From Thoreauomyces humboldtii (lineage: Eukaryota > Chytridiomycota > Chytridiomycetes > Spizellomycetales > Powellomycetaceae), in assembly GCA_027596035.1 (NCBI GenBank), contig JADGJA010000723.1:1-11773 (forward strand): DNA of 11,773 nucleotides, written 5' to 3'. Position numbers and translations under genes: made by a program. Below the pieces are notes generated by a model. That model saw only the letters and a list, made by a program, of their open reading frames with translations, did no database searches and was not told the origin of the DNA. Of this stretch, positions 1-8,477 are shown one piece after another. Positions within the stretch are counted from its first letter, which is position 1, and each line of letters starts with the position of its first letter.

Positions 1-1577
1 CGGCCGCTCCCACTAATACTTGGCGGGATAAAAACGCCCTCTAGGGGTGGGTGGGGGCGGGAACTGTGTGCCTTCGACGGATGTTGGACTTCAATCTCCG
101 TCGATTCCACGAGATGTTCCAGTATGACTGCCGAAGAAGAGGCCGTGCGGGGAGGTGTAGTCGCGCGAGTCGCGCGGGTCAGAGCTGGTTGGGCAATCGA
201 TTCGTCTGACGTGTTTCCGGAGTCAACGGTAGGGAGTGATGATCCTTTCCCTGCTTTCGCACGGACGGTAGGTACAGGTACAGCAGCGCTAACTGCGGTG
301 GTTACTGATGTGGGCGTGGCGGATGGTTCCTGGACATCTGCAGTACCTTCTAGAGTCATCTCAGGCTGCTCGTCAAGTCCTGACTCCCGCGCGTGATGAC
401 GTTTAGGTTCAGGTTTTCCGGCTCGCACGGAAGCCCGTCGTTCGGCTGCCCGGTCACGTCTTGGTTTGCCAGCCACGTGTCCCGCGATCCTTCCCAGAGC
501 TTTCCCGGGTCCAACCGTTTCGCCTGGTTTGCCCAGATGGGCCTTAGATACCTCACTTAATCCAACAAACTCGTATGTTGTCCCCGAGAGAAGGGCGATC
601 AGCTGCTTGGTCCTCTCATAGTCAACAAGGGACATCTTGACCGCAGGCTGCTTTTCGGAAACGGGCGGTGCTGTGCCGGACTTCTTTTTAAGCATCGTTG
701 TCTTCTCAGTGGGCTTCAGTCCGCCTGGAGCAGTGGTGCGCCGGCGACGTCGAGCTGCGGCTCCCACCTTCGGTTCGTGAGCTTCCTTCTCCACCGCGGC
801 GGTCTCGTTCATAATGCTGGCAACAAAAGAAGCGACTGGACGCTTAGGCTCCTTTCGAGATGAGTTCCAACCCCCGCCAATATCCGCAGTCGGTTTTGCC
901 CCTCTGACAATCCTACGCCGACTTCCTTTCACGGTCGGTCCAGCAGCGGGCGCCAGCTTTTCGCCCAGAGTCTTTTGCACATGGTCGCCTGCACCGAGCG
1001 CCTCCCGGAGTACATCACGAACTCTGGAAACGCTGCGTCTCGAAGAGCTGCGCAGAGATGAACTTTGTTTGGAGGAACTTCGCCGGGTGGATGGCACCAT
1101 TGAGGTTGCGCGACTTGTCCGCCGAGAACCCGCTCCGACCGAAGATCTGCTCGGCCTGCGTTGGTCGTGCGTTCGTGAGGGCGGCCTTCGGTCGATGTCA
1201 GACATCATGTCGAGCTATCAAATCCGCGCACAACGGTCGTATTTACCTCCGACTTGTTCGACGGGTGGCTCGTCCCCATCCGGGCGGAGGGTTCATCGTA
1301 CCCCTTTCTGCAGTAAGTGGCCGCTCTCCCTTCCATTCCTCTGCGAATTCCTGACTCGCACTCTCCTCAACGGTGACAGGCGGGATGGTGTCCAAAGCAC
1401 TCTCCATCATATGTCGAAAGCCATCGAATGATGAACTCCTTCTCCGCTGCCCAGGGTTCGCTGGCACCGTCAAGGACCCTGATCGTCCCCTGGAGAGGGT
1501 AGAACACAAAATGGGTCAGCGGGACGAGCTATTCGAAGAAACTGCGTATGTTCGAACCTTGTCTCCACGTGCGCCAT
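1..1577 (-). CDS. Unrecognised basic Ser/Arg-rich protein (5' part, runs off left edge)
   Basis: Model: complement(join(<1..1185,1247..1489,1558..1577)). Exon 1 is 20 nt and starts with an ATG in good context (A at -3, G at +4). Intron 1 (1557-1490, 68 bp) runs from GTTCGA to a pyrimidine-rich CAG and contains CTGAC. Intron 2 (1246-1186, 61 bp) runs from GTAAAT to AAG with CTGAC 12 nt before the acceptor. Both junctions keep phase, and exon 3 stays open for 1185 nt to the window edge, so 482 codons are visible and the C-terminus is missing. The protein begins MAHVETRGRSGSLTV. It is strongly basic: RRRSSSF near residue 25, SR/RS-rich stretches at about 85-145 and an RRRRR cluster near 235. It also has a Thr/Pro/Ala-rich segment after about 340. 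The one stretch that looks folded is around 275-320 (SLVDYERTKQLIALL, then a Gly/Lys-rich part). I recognise no domain, signal peptide or membrane segment. It is likely intrinsically disordered; a nuclear or cytoskeletal role would be a guess. It is transcribed away from everything to its right. Confidence 0.7.
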
Positions 1578-2346
1578 CCTCGTTGTCCGAATCGTGATTG
1601 GTCCCTAAGTCCTGCGCTGTTCGTACCGTAGTGGTTGGGTGAAGGGATTTAACGACAAGTGCATGAGGGTATCACCGACGGTTTGCCGCCTCCGCGCTTC
1701 TAGGGCTTCTATATGAGTTCGGTGAGGCTTGTTAGCGGAGTTAGCTGTCAAATCCAGATCCCCATCCCGCACCCCAAGGTCCCGTCGCCCGAGCCCCACT
1801 ATCTCGTTCTCTGTCCTACACCAGACGTCACCTGCCGCCTCGACAACTTCTTCTCTGTCGCTCCTCCCCCCTCGCCAGACGCTTTCCTTTGGATGACACC
1901 GTCCGGGATCCCAACTCAGCGTCTTTTCTCTACGGCATGGCACGACCGCTGCGGTTACGATCTCGGCTCTTCCTTTTTCCGCGCCGGCGGCGCCACTGCG
2001 ATGGCCCTCGCCACCTCTGGCGATCTAACGTTGGGGTCGGTGAGACTCTGCCGCGTGGGAACGTTACGTGCGCTACCATCCTGCGGTGCTCGCCGCCACC
2101 CGTTTCTCCTTGCCGGACCCTTCGGTGTGAGGACCCTCTGGCCGCTCGCCCTTTCTTGCATGACCGCTGTCAAACTTCTGTTACATTTGATATACCAAAG
2201 TAAGTGATGGGTGTAGCGCTAACTACCCCGGAGGTATTCTGCCTCTGCCTCTACCCCGTCGTCCCCTGCCACGCCCAGCGTTTCTGGTCCTCCTTCTTGC
2301 TGAATGTGCCGGTTGTCCCCTCCGGAACGCTTCCATACCCTTGCAG
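1578..2346. other. Intergenic region with recombinase remnant, no intact gene
   Basis: Apart from the recombinase fragment, this stretch between the divergent left-edge gene and the plus-strand gene near 2347 shows no convincing exon. It should contain the promoter of the left-edge gene (from 1578 upward), but no clear TATA box was seen. At 2200-2278 there is an intron-like segment: GTAAGT donor, CTAAC at 2219-2223, a long pyrimidine run and CAG. The reading frame behind it is the non-coding continuation of the frameshifted recombinase. It may therefore be a 5'-UTR intron of the next gene or a chance match. Confidence 0.4.
1857..2130 (+). pseudogene. Degenerate tyrosine recombinase C-terminal fragment (Crypton/DIRS-like)
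   Basis: One plus frame (1857 to about 2043) reads APPPSPDAFLW, then a segment ending SSFFRAGGATAMALA (Arg codon at 1980-1982). This resembles the H-x-x-R box of eukaryotic mobile-element tyrosine recombinases, typically HSFRxGGATALA. In the next frame over, 2044-2130 reads DSAAWERYVRYHPAVLAA and stops at TGA 2128-2130. That matches the family's C-terminal W-x-x-x-A-x-x-x-Y-I-R box, with the Tyr nucleophile at 2065-2067. Order and spacing are as expected, about 28 codons from R to Y where about 31 is usual, so a short deletion of roughly 8 nt near 2030-2045 would explain the frame change. The His of H-x-x-R appears to be Ser. No start, upstream Arg box or terminal repeats were found, so this looks like a dead remnant. 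Weaker similarity may reach back to about 1740. The family call is from memory of motifs, not a search. Confidence 0.45.
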
Positions 2347-3696
2347 ATGGGACTGGACGATGATTCTCATGTTGCGGACGCTGAGGATGTCTCGGTTGAA
2401 GTAGCGGATTCGTCGGCCTTGGAGGTAGTTGCTGACGCCGAAGGTTTGTTGTACACATGTCAGGTGGTCGCACCCCAACAAACCGTGAACGTCATCCAAC
2501 TGTCCTGTCCTCGCCCTCCATGGCTCATCGTCTACACGCGCTTGTTTCGACTTCCCTTCAAGGGCATGCACTTGACTGTTACCTGCCGTGCGCTGACGAA
2601 AACCCAGCACTCACTCAGCAACTTCAGTGCCACAGTGCTGACAGGATTCTGTTGCGATAGCTGCCCCCTCTCCGCCCCCGGTCGACGTTCTTTGATGTAA
2701 GCTCTTCTCGTCTAGCCTGCCTTCAGAGCCCATTGTCAACATACTGACTTCCCTCGCTTCGAGTTCTCAGGATCTGTGAGTTCCCGCCACCATCCTTCGC
2801 CACCATCCTCGGACCGCCTGGATTCGGCAGCCGTTCGCCGTTCCAACCCTACGTGCCCGCCTACCGAAGTCACTTGGTAAGCAGAACCCCTCCACACCCT
2901 TCACACATTGACGACGACCCCGAAGTTGGAAACACACAAGAGCACAGCTTCCGAGGTCCTGGAAGCACCGTGGCTGTATCTCAGAGAAACGTTGTTGCTA
3001 CGACTCGTTCGTGCTTCGGGTCAGACTCATGCAGTCCGATGATGGTTGTGGCAGGGACTGTATCTCCAGCAGGATGGTTCGGCAGTCCGTTATTGAGCAC
3101 CTTCTCTTGGCCGTGGGAGACGAACGCCTGAAAGCTTAGACATTTTCAATGCAGCGGTTGGGTCCGGATGGCGGGAGTCTCTCACCCTACGCATGGACAG
3201 GCTGTTGGATTGAGGCTTCGGCCTTGGTCCTTCGAGAAGATGGTCCGAGTTGCATGTGGCCCCGCATCTTACACACCCACACCTTGACCGTTCCACACTT
3301 GCATTCGAACGTTTACTGAACTTGTCTTTCCTTTTTTTCTTTTCTTCTTTCCCTTGCTCCTTTACGACATCCTTCCTCGCACAACATCGGCGACGACCAA
3401 CTCCGCGACGAACACCACGGATCGGCACCCAGCGCTCCGTCACCGCAACCAGGCGACATCCTTGAGGTGAGCTCTCCGCACTCGGCATCCTTCGCCTATT
3501 GCCATTGTGCTAACCAAATTTTATTTCATGACGGCGTTTCTCCATCCCGACGTCGGTTGACCTGATCCAAGACGCGGACCGTCCTGCGATCTACAATCAA
3601 GAGCTGGAAATCGAGACCTCAGGAGCCAAGACCAAGACCAAGACCAAGAACGGGATGGACACGGGACCTGGTGGACATAGGACCGGACGGGAGTAG
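2347..3696 (+). CDS. Probable multi-exon hypothetical gene, structure only partly resolved
   Basis: Three exons join in phase. Exon 2347-2696 begins MGLDDDSHVADAEDVSVEV, an acidic start directly after a TTGCAG, so it could also continue from upstream. It runs to a GTAAGC donor. Exon 2771-2876 follows a TTCTCAG acceptor (intron 74 bp, TGAC branch) and reads SFATILGPPGFGSRSPFQPY up to another GTAAGC. The third exon starts at 2941 (intron 64 bp) and reads STASEVLEAPWLYLRETLLL, open to 3037. Beyond that I could not build a unique path. Candidate coding pieces are 3086-3112 (SVIEHLLLA), 3155 to about 3260, and a segment ending at the GTGAGC donor at 3467. The last exon, 3572-3696, has strongly coding-like codons (ADRPAIYNQELEIETSGAK, then a KTKTK repeat) and ends at TAG 3694-3696. 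Its phase does not match the 3467 donor, so either the donor choice is wrong or the gene is damaged. No domain is recognised. It may be a lineage-specific protein or part of a mobile element with the adjacent recombinase remnant. Confidence 0.35.
3321..3364 (+). other. Long pyrimidine (CT) tract
   Basis: About 44 nt are almost entirely C and T on the plus strand, including runs of seven and four T. It could be the polypyrimidine tract of an intron in the unresolved gene, or a CT-rich promoter element of the kind found upstream of many fungal genes. No start codon with a good frame follows it closely, which favours the intron reading slightly. Confidence 0.4.
3628..3650 (+). repeat. AAGACC hexanucleotide repeat, coding for Lys-Thr
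   Basis: Three full copies of AAGACC plus a partial fourth lie in the proposed last exon of the unresolved plus-strand gene. In the favoured frame they encode alternating Lys and Thr near the C-terminus. Such a tract can vary in length between strains. Confidence 0.8.
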
Positions 3697-3872
3697 TCGG
3701 ACTTGTATGGGATCTTTTATAGGACCTTTTTTTGTATACTTGAGCGCTTCTTTCGGTACTTTATGATTCACATAATATATATAAACTGGGCCCTTCGAAA
3801 CGACACGCGGCGCATCCTTCTCACAGTTCTGCCTACTCTGGCATATCCTCCGCTTTTCTCTCGATTTGCTCC

Positions 3873-3908
3873 TTCCAGTCTTTCCGGCGATTGATGGGGA
3901 GACTGGAA
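3873..3908. repeat. 9-bp inverted repeat (TTCCAGTCT / AGACTGGAA)
   Basis: TTCCAGTCT at 3873-3881 is the exact reverse complement of AGACTGGAA at 3900-3908, with an 18-nt spacer. Overlapping it, GATGGGG (3893-3899) is complementary to the CCCCATC that follows, allowing an alternative hairpin. The site lies in non-coding DNA upstream of PHO81 and after the preceding gene. Function is unknown. Confidence 0.6.
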
Positions 3909-4025
3909 ACCCCCATCCCGAACGTCTCAGCTAATCGGGTCTACGCTACTACTTTCATCAAAACTCTTTCCGGTCGACGATTTGATGAGAGCAGGATAGA
4001 CGCGTCCGAACGCATGCTGTCTGCG

Positions 4026-4054
4026 AGTAGGTAGGTGTACAGTAGGTAAGTAGG
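4026..4054. repeat. Imperfect GTAG/TAGG short repeat
   Basis: A short patch of GTAGG units (GTAGGTAGG, then AGTAGGTAAGTAGG) interrupted by TGTAC. It is too short and irregular to be telomeric, and is a simple-sequence patch in the PHO81 upstream region. Confidence 0.5.
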
Positions 4055-4480
4055 TCGAAGGTTCTCGAAACTGCGCGTTGGTGAAGTGCCGTGGGGAGGA
4101 GAGCTTCGATCCCTGGGGTCCAGCCCAGCCAAAGCCAGCTGCTTGCGCTTGTCCGAGTGTTTGTCCACAAAAGGTCGGCTGATGGGGAATACCGGCTGGT
4201 CTGAGCGTAATATTGGTTTCGGTACGCAAGTCGCCTATGATAGCGTTGATGGGGATTGGTCCATGGTGAAATCTTGCCGCGGTGGAGGTGAAATCCTGAC
4301 GACGCGGGGTCGGTGGCAAAAGGCTGCCTTTTCGTGGTTTTGGCTGTGGGGAGAGAAAGGATCGTCGCGTCCTCTCCGCTCGTTACGGTCTCGCTCGCTC
4401 TGACATTGCCCCCACAAACCATTGCGTGCCGCACTCGCTTACATTCAAGAGCCGGCTTTACTGGTGGCCTCCCGATCTTG

Positions 4481-4486
4481 TATAAA
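4481..4486 (+). promoter_or_regulatory. Candidate TATA box of the PHO81-like gene
   Basis: TATAAA lies 127 nt before the A of the PHO81 start codon, a plausible distance for a fungal core promoter with a short 5' UTR. It is supported by position and sequence only. Confidence 0.3.
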
Positions 4487-4612
4487 CCTGTTTGCTAACC
4501 AGCTCCTCCGACTTGGGCACCATATCATCGGTTCAAACATTGGTCCAGAACGTCTGGCGTAGGCATCGTCAATTCCACACTTGTCCTTCCGTAACGCGGT
4601 CGCATCGCCCAT

Positions 4613-7600
4613 ATGAAGGTTGGTGGTTTTGATACTGAGTCTTCTTGATCGAGCTTGAGGTCTTGGAATCGCATTTATCCTGACCAAAACCGTTACCACT
4701 TGTAGTTCGGAAAGTACATCCAGTCTCAGCAGGCAGAATGGGCTGGTCCTCAGTATCTCAACTACAAAGGTTTAAAAAAGATTATCAATTCTTTGAAAAA
4801 GTCCCCTCCGGATCAGCAGCTTTACGGAGGATCCGAGGTCATTTCTGCTGAAGAAAAGCAGGTTCGCGAGCTCCAGGCTTTGAAAACTGCCTTCTTTTTC
4901 AAGCTGGAGAGGGAACTCGAGAAGGTTAGGACAGGCGCTGTCACAGGCACATGCACCTGATTGACCCTCGCTTCTTGATGCTGGCTCACAGATCAACACA
5001 TTTTACCTGCAAAAAGAGGCAGATCTGAAAGTCCGATTGAGATCGCTGCTTGACAAGCGTCGGATATCGCAAAGCCGGCAGAATCGAGCAACCCATGCAT
5101 CTCTCATCTCCCTGAGGGAAGGTTTCTTGCAATTTCGGCACGACTTGACGAAACTGCAGGTTCGTTTTGATCAGCGATGTCCAATCCTGCAGTAGACACT
5201 TGCTGACATTCCCGCGTTACACGGGCAGAAATTCGTTGAGGTCAATGCGACTGGTTTCCGGAAAATATTGAAGAAATGGGACAAACGTTCAAAATCATCC
5301 ACGAAAGAACTCTACTTATCGCGGCAAATTGAAATTCAACCTTGCTTCAATAACGACGTTCTAGCGGAGTTGACAGACCAGGGTACTACAAATCTTGCAG
5401 AGATAGAACATCTCCTTTCTGAGGAAGATCCGGAAGCTATCGCTGAGATCACTGGGACAAGCCGTACTCTCGGTCAACTTTTGATCAATGAAACTACTTT
5501 AACGAGTGCCTTGAAACAGAAAAATGCTCCCGGAGTCACTGCGTTCTTGTCATCTCTGGCAAAAGTTCCGGCTGACGGCTCGGGTTTCGAAGAGGTGGTT
5601 GAGTTCCTATGCAAAAGCTTTCTGCGCTTCTCCACGGATACCAGTATGGAATGTCTTGACATTCTACTCGCATCGCCACTTGTCGACTGCAATTACACCG
5701 ATGACATCAATCAACGCACTTGTCTGCACGAGCTCGCAATCACGAATCGAACCGATGTATTGGTACGCTGTATACAGCGTCGAGCCAATGTGCAAGCTAT
5801 GGATGTTTACGGTCGCACGCCATTGCATTACGCGACTATGCATGGACATCCAGCAACTGCACGCTTGCTCCTATCAGCAGGCGCGACTGTTGATGCCATC
5901 GATCATGATGGTAGCACGCCGTTGGTGTACTCGATCACTGGCGGACAAACAGAGTGCGTGAGCATCTTGATCGATCACGGCGCAGCCGTCGAGTCGCATT
6001 CTCCGACGGCTCCGATACCTCTGTCTTTAGCCTGCGAGCATGGGAACAAGGATATCGCAATGCTGCTGCTAAGCAAAGGCGCCCAACTTGGAGCCAATGC
6101 AGAGGGTGTGTACCCGCTGCATCTCACCTCGCGCGAGGGTCATCATGAGATCTCCAAGCTTCTCATTGCTCACGGTGCTGATGTGAACTCGCCTGACGGA
6201 TTCAATGCGTGGGCGCCGATTTTTTACGCAGCATCCGAGGGTCATCTCAGTTGCGTACAAGTATTGCTGGACGCTGGTTGCGAAAGCAATCCTGTGGACG
6301 AGTTTGGGTGGACGCCTTGCACTTATGCTCTTTACCGCGGTCACAATGCTATTGCTGCTTTGCTGGGCGTGCGTATTGACCCTCAGTCTGGAGAAAGCAC
6401 CGATGTGATAAATTCTGCCATGGGCACAGATGGTATCAAACCAATGGCACCAAGCGGCCTTTTCTTCGAAAGCACGGATGCCACTCCATCAGCCACGGAC
6501 ACAATGGATCTGGATGAATTGCCGGATCTTTCTCTACCCCCGCCAATCATACCCTTTCGAATCTACGGCCATGCCTTCCTCGATAGGCGCTTCTACATTC
6601 AAATTTCCTTTCATGGAAACTCTGGGACGGCTCACCCGCATCAACAATCTCAAACCCGGCCAGTTACGCTCATCGGTTCACAGCAGATGTCTTCATTCAA
6701 GATGGTTGTTAGCAGCAAACCGGAAGTCGGTGTGCCATATAGTGTGATTCTCCCGGTGCAGGATGACCTCGAAGTGTACAGCTTTCTCGTGGAAGACCTC
6801 TCCGCGTTTTCCTTACAGTTCGATGTCTTCCCAACATTCGGCACAAAACCCATCGGTCGCGGTGTCGTGATGCCTTCTCAGATTGCGATGGCATTGCACA
6901 AGTCAGCCCCCAGTCCACGGCCAATTGTAAATAATGGGTCCTCGCGCTCTTCAAGTGCTGGCCCGATTGTTGAGCCCAGCGCCTGTTCCTGTCCGCTGTT
7001 CGATTCACATTTGCGAGTAGTCGGAGAGGCGCACTTTAGCGTGGCAATCGTCGAGCCTTTTGTGCATCCAAGTCTGCAAATTGGCGGGAAAGTGGAGACA
7101 TATTGGAAGTCCACAAAGGTAAATTTTCAGGAAGCCGTTTTTCGGGCAAACCGAGTTCTGACCTCTCTTTAGGTTGTTGGAGGAGCGAAGAATGAGGGTG
7201 TTCATTCGTTCGTCACGGCGTCGTCACTTGCCGAAGAGTACATACAAGTGGTTGTGCAACTCACACGTGACGGAGTGCCTGTCATATATCCTCACTGGCA
7301 CCTCCCGTTCCACGGCCTGAGCGTTGGTCTCTCCACTCTAACATATGCCCAGGGGCGAGCCATTTTCGATCAAGCCAGGACCGATATGTATCACTCACCA
7401 AATCTCGATAGTCGGAGAGGAAGTGCCCTGAGTTTTATGCCGCTTTCACCTACCGCAAAACAAACCCCGCACCTGCCATCACCGTTCGCACATGCCTCCC
7501 AACAGACCACCTCCGCCTTGGCAGAAACAGTATACGACTCCTTCTTGAGCTTGCAGGAGTTGCTTTTGGTGAGTCATCACTATCTGCCGATATAGAATTT

Positions 7601-8252
7601 GCGCCTGCCCTGCTGACATCCATCCTCCAGACATTACCATCTTCAGTTGGCGTGAGCATTGTTTTGAAGTATCCCACGCAAGACGAGCTGGCTCGGTATC
7701 GACTTGCCAATCTCCCGGACATAAATGTCATGGTAGATTCGATACTGCAAACCGTGTACGACCAGGCCGCTAGCTACCGGTCAATCATCTTCATGTCGTT
7801 CAACCCAGCGGTGTGCACCGCTCTGAACTGGAAGCAACCCAATTATGGCGTATTTTTCGGCACCTCGTGTGGCTATCCTACGGAAGGTGACGCAGAGGAT
7901 GCCGATTTCCCTCCATTGGCCGACGAAAGTGTCGTAAGGGATCCCCGGAGCAGCTCCATCAAGGCTGCCATACGCTTCGCAAAGTCGAGCAACCTTCTCG
8001 GTGTCGTATGCGAGGCTGCACCTTTGGTAAGCGGCTCTGTGTCGCGTATCGGTTCATAGACGGGTGACGCTAAACTTTACCTTAACTTTGCAGGTCCAAG
8101 CTCCGGTTCTCATCAAGACCATCAAAGAAAGCGGTCTTTTGCTCGCCACGTACGGTCAGACCAATAACAACCCATCCAACGTCAGTGTACAAGACCAATA
8201 CGGTGTGGATGCGGTCATTGTGAGCGGAGTTTTCAAGTACAATGCCACATAG
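4613..8252 (+). CDS. PHO81: PHO81/NUC-2-like SPX-ankyrin-pseudoGDPD phosphate sensor, CDK inhibitor
   Basis: Model: join(4613..4618,4706..4924,4992..5159,5229..7118,7173..7568,7631..8026,8094..8252), 1077 aa; all six introns (54-87 bp) are phase 0. In yeast the homologue inhibits the Pho80-Pho85 cyclin-CDK when phosphate is low; in Neurospora it is NUC-2. The SPX domain (1 to about 200) starts MKFGKYIQSQQ. It keeps Tyr22 and Lys26 and the TGFRKILKKWDK helix (Lys143, 146, 147, 150), the usual inositol-pyrophosphate-binding residues. About seven ankyrin repeats span 285-515 (RTPLHYATMHGH is typical). A beta-rich region at about 567-683 (RIYGHAFLDRRFYIQISF) precedes the C-terminal GDPD-like domain (about 750-1077). 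There the catalytic residues are lost: no HRG, the E-x-D site reads IQVVVQLTRDG, and the later E-x-K reads IVLKYP. That is normal for Pho81 and argues for binding, not hydrolysis. The start is fixed by the family's MKFG, with M-K on a two-codon exon. It acts in the nucleus/cytoplasm. Length fits NUC-2. Confidence 0.95.
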
Positions 8253-8477
8253 AGATTAGCACCCACGCCCATCGACACCGCCCACTCCATGTTATACTCT
8301 TTACTCTATACTTACCGCTTCCAATCTTGTAATTTGTCGCATCTGACGATTCAAATCCTTTGCCTGTCGAACTGCGTACGAACTTTCGGACGACGCGCAC
8401 GCGAGGTGTTCTGACAGTGCACTTGTTCCTGAAAAACCGTGCTCTCAATTCAACGTGAGCGGGTTCTCAAAAATATC
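8253..8477 (+). promoter_or_regulatory. Short PHO81-ARL3 intergenic spacer
   Basis: These 225 bp must hold the PHO81 3' UTR and polyadenylation site and the whole ARL3 promoter and 5' leader. I found no clear TATA box. The two genes are same-strand neighbours with no sign of shared function. Confidence 0.4.

Larger units (their letters stand above)
3697..4612 (+). other. Non-coding interval, PHO81 promoter and 5' leader
   Basis: No exon is convincing on either strand. Open frames here are short, have irregular composition and lack family resemblance or paired splice sites. The left end (3700-3790) is AT-rich, with a run of seven T and ATATATATAAA, consistent with a 3' end and polyadenylation region. 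The rest holds a small inverted repeat (3873-3908), a TAGG-rich patch (4026-4054) and a TATAAA at 4481. I saw no CACGTG-type phosphate-regulator site here. Confidence 0.5.

Noticed and set aside
1186..1246. Alternative acceptor TAG at 1217-1215, giving a 32-bp intron in the left-edge gene
   Set aside because: The intron would be too short and it shifts the frame into an immediate TGA. The acceptor at 1187-1186 keeps frame and has CTGAC 12 nt upstream.
814..1431. Long plus-strand open frame (205 codons)
   Set aside because: It lies opposite the left-edge minus-strand gene, whose frame is longer, in phase through two introns and has a proper start. The plus frame is its shadow.
1889..2203. Plus-strand frame beginning MDDTVRDPNSASFLYG and ending at a GTAAGT
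   Set aside because: The start looked attractive, but it overlaps the recombinase motifs in a different frame, is dominated by Arg/Leu/Pro as expected of a shadow, and does not join in phase to the exon at 2347.
3090..3488. Minus-strand open frame with a Lys-rich stretch
   Set aside because: The Lys/Glu run is just the complement of the CT tract at 3321-3364. There are no splice signals, family match or coding-like codon pattern.
3927..4434. Overlapping minus-strand open frames of 130-158 codons and a plus frame at 4086-4403
   Set aside because: Three frames are open over the same DNA, none with coding-like composition or recognisable domains. This is treated as non-coding upstream of PHO81.
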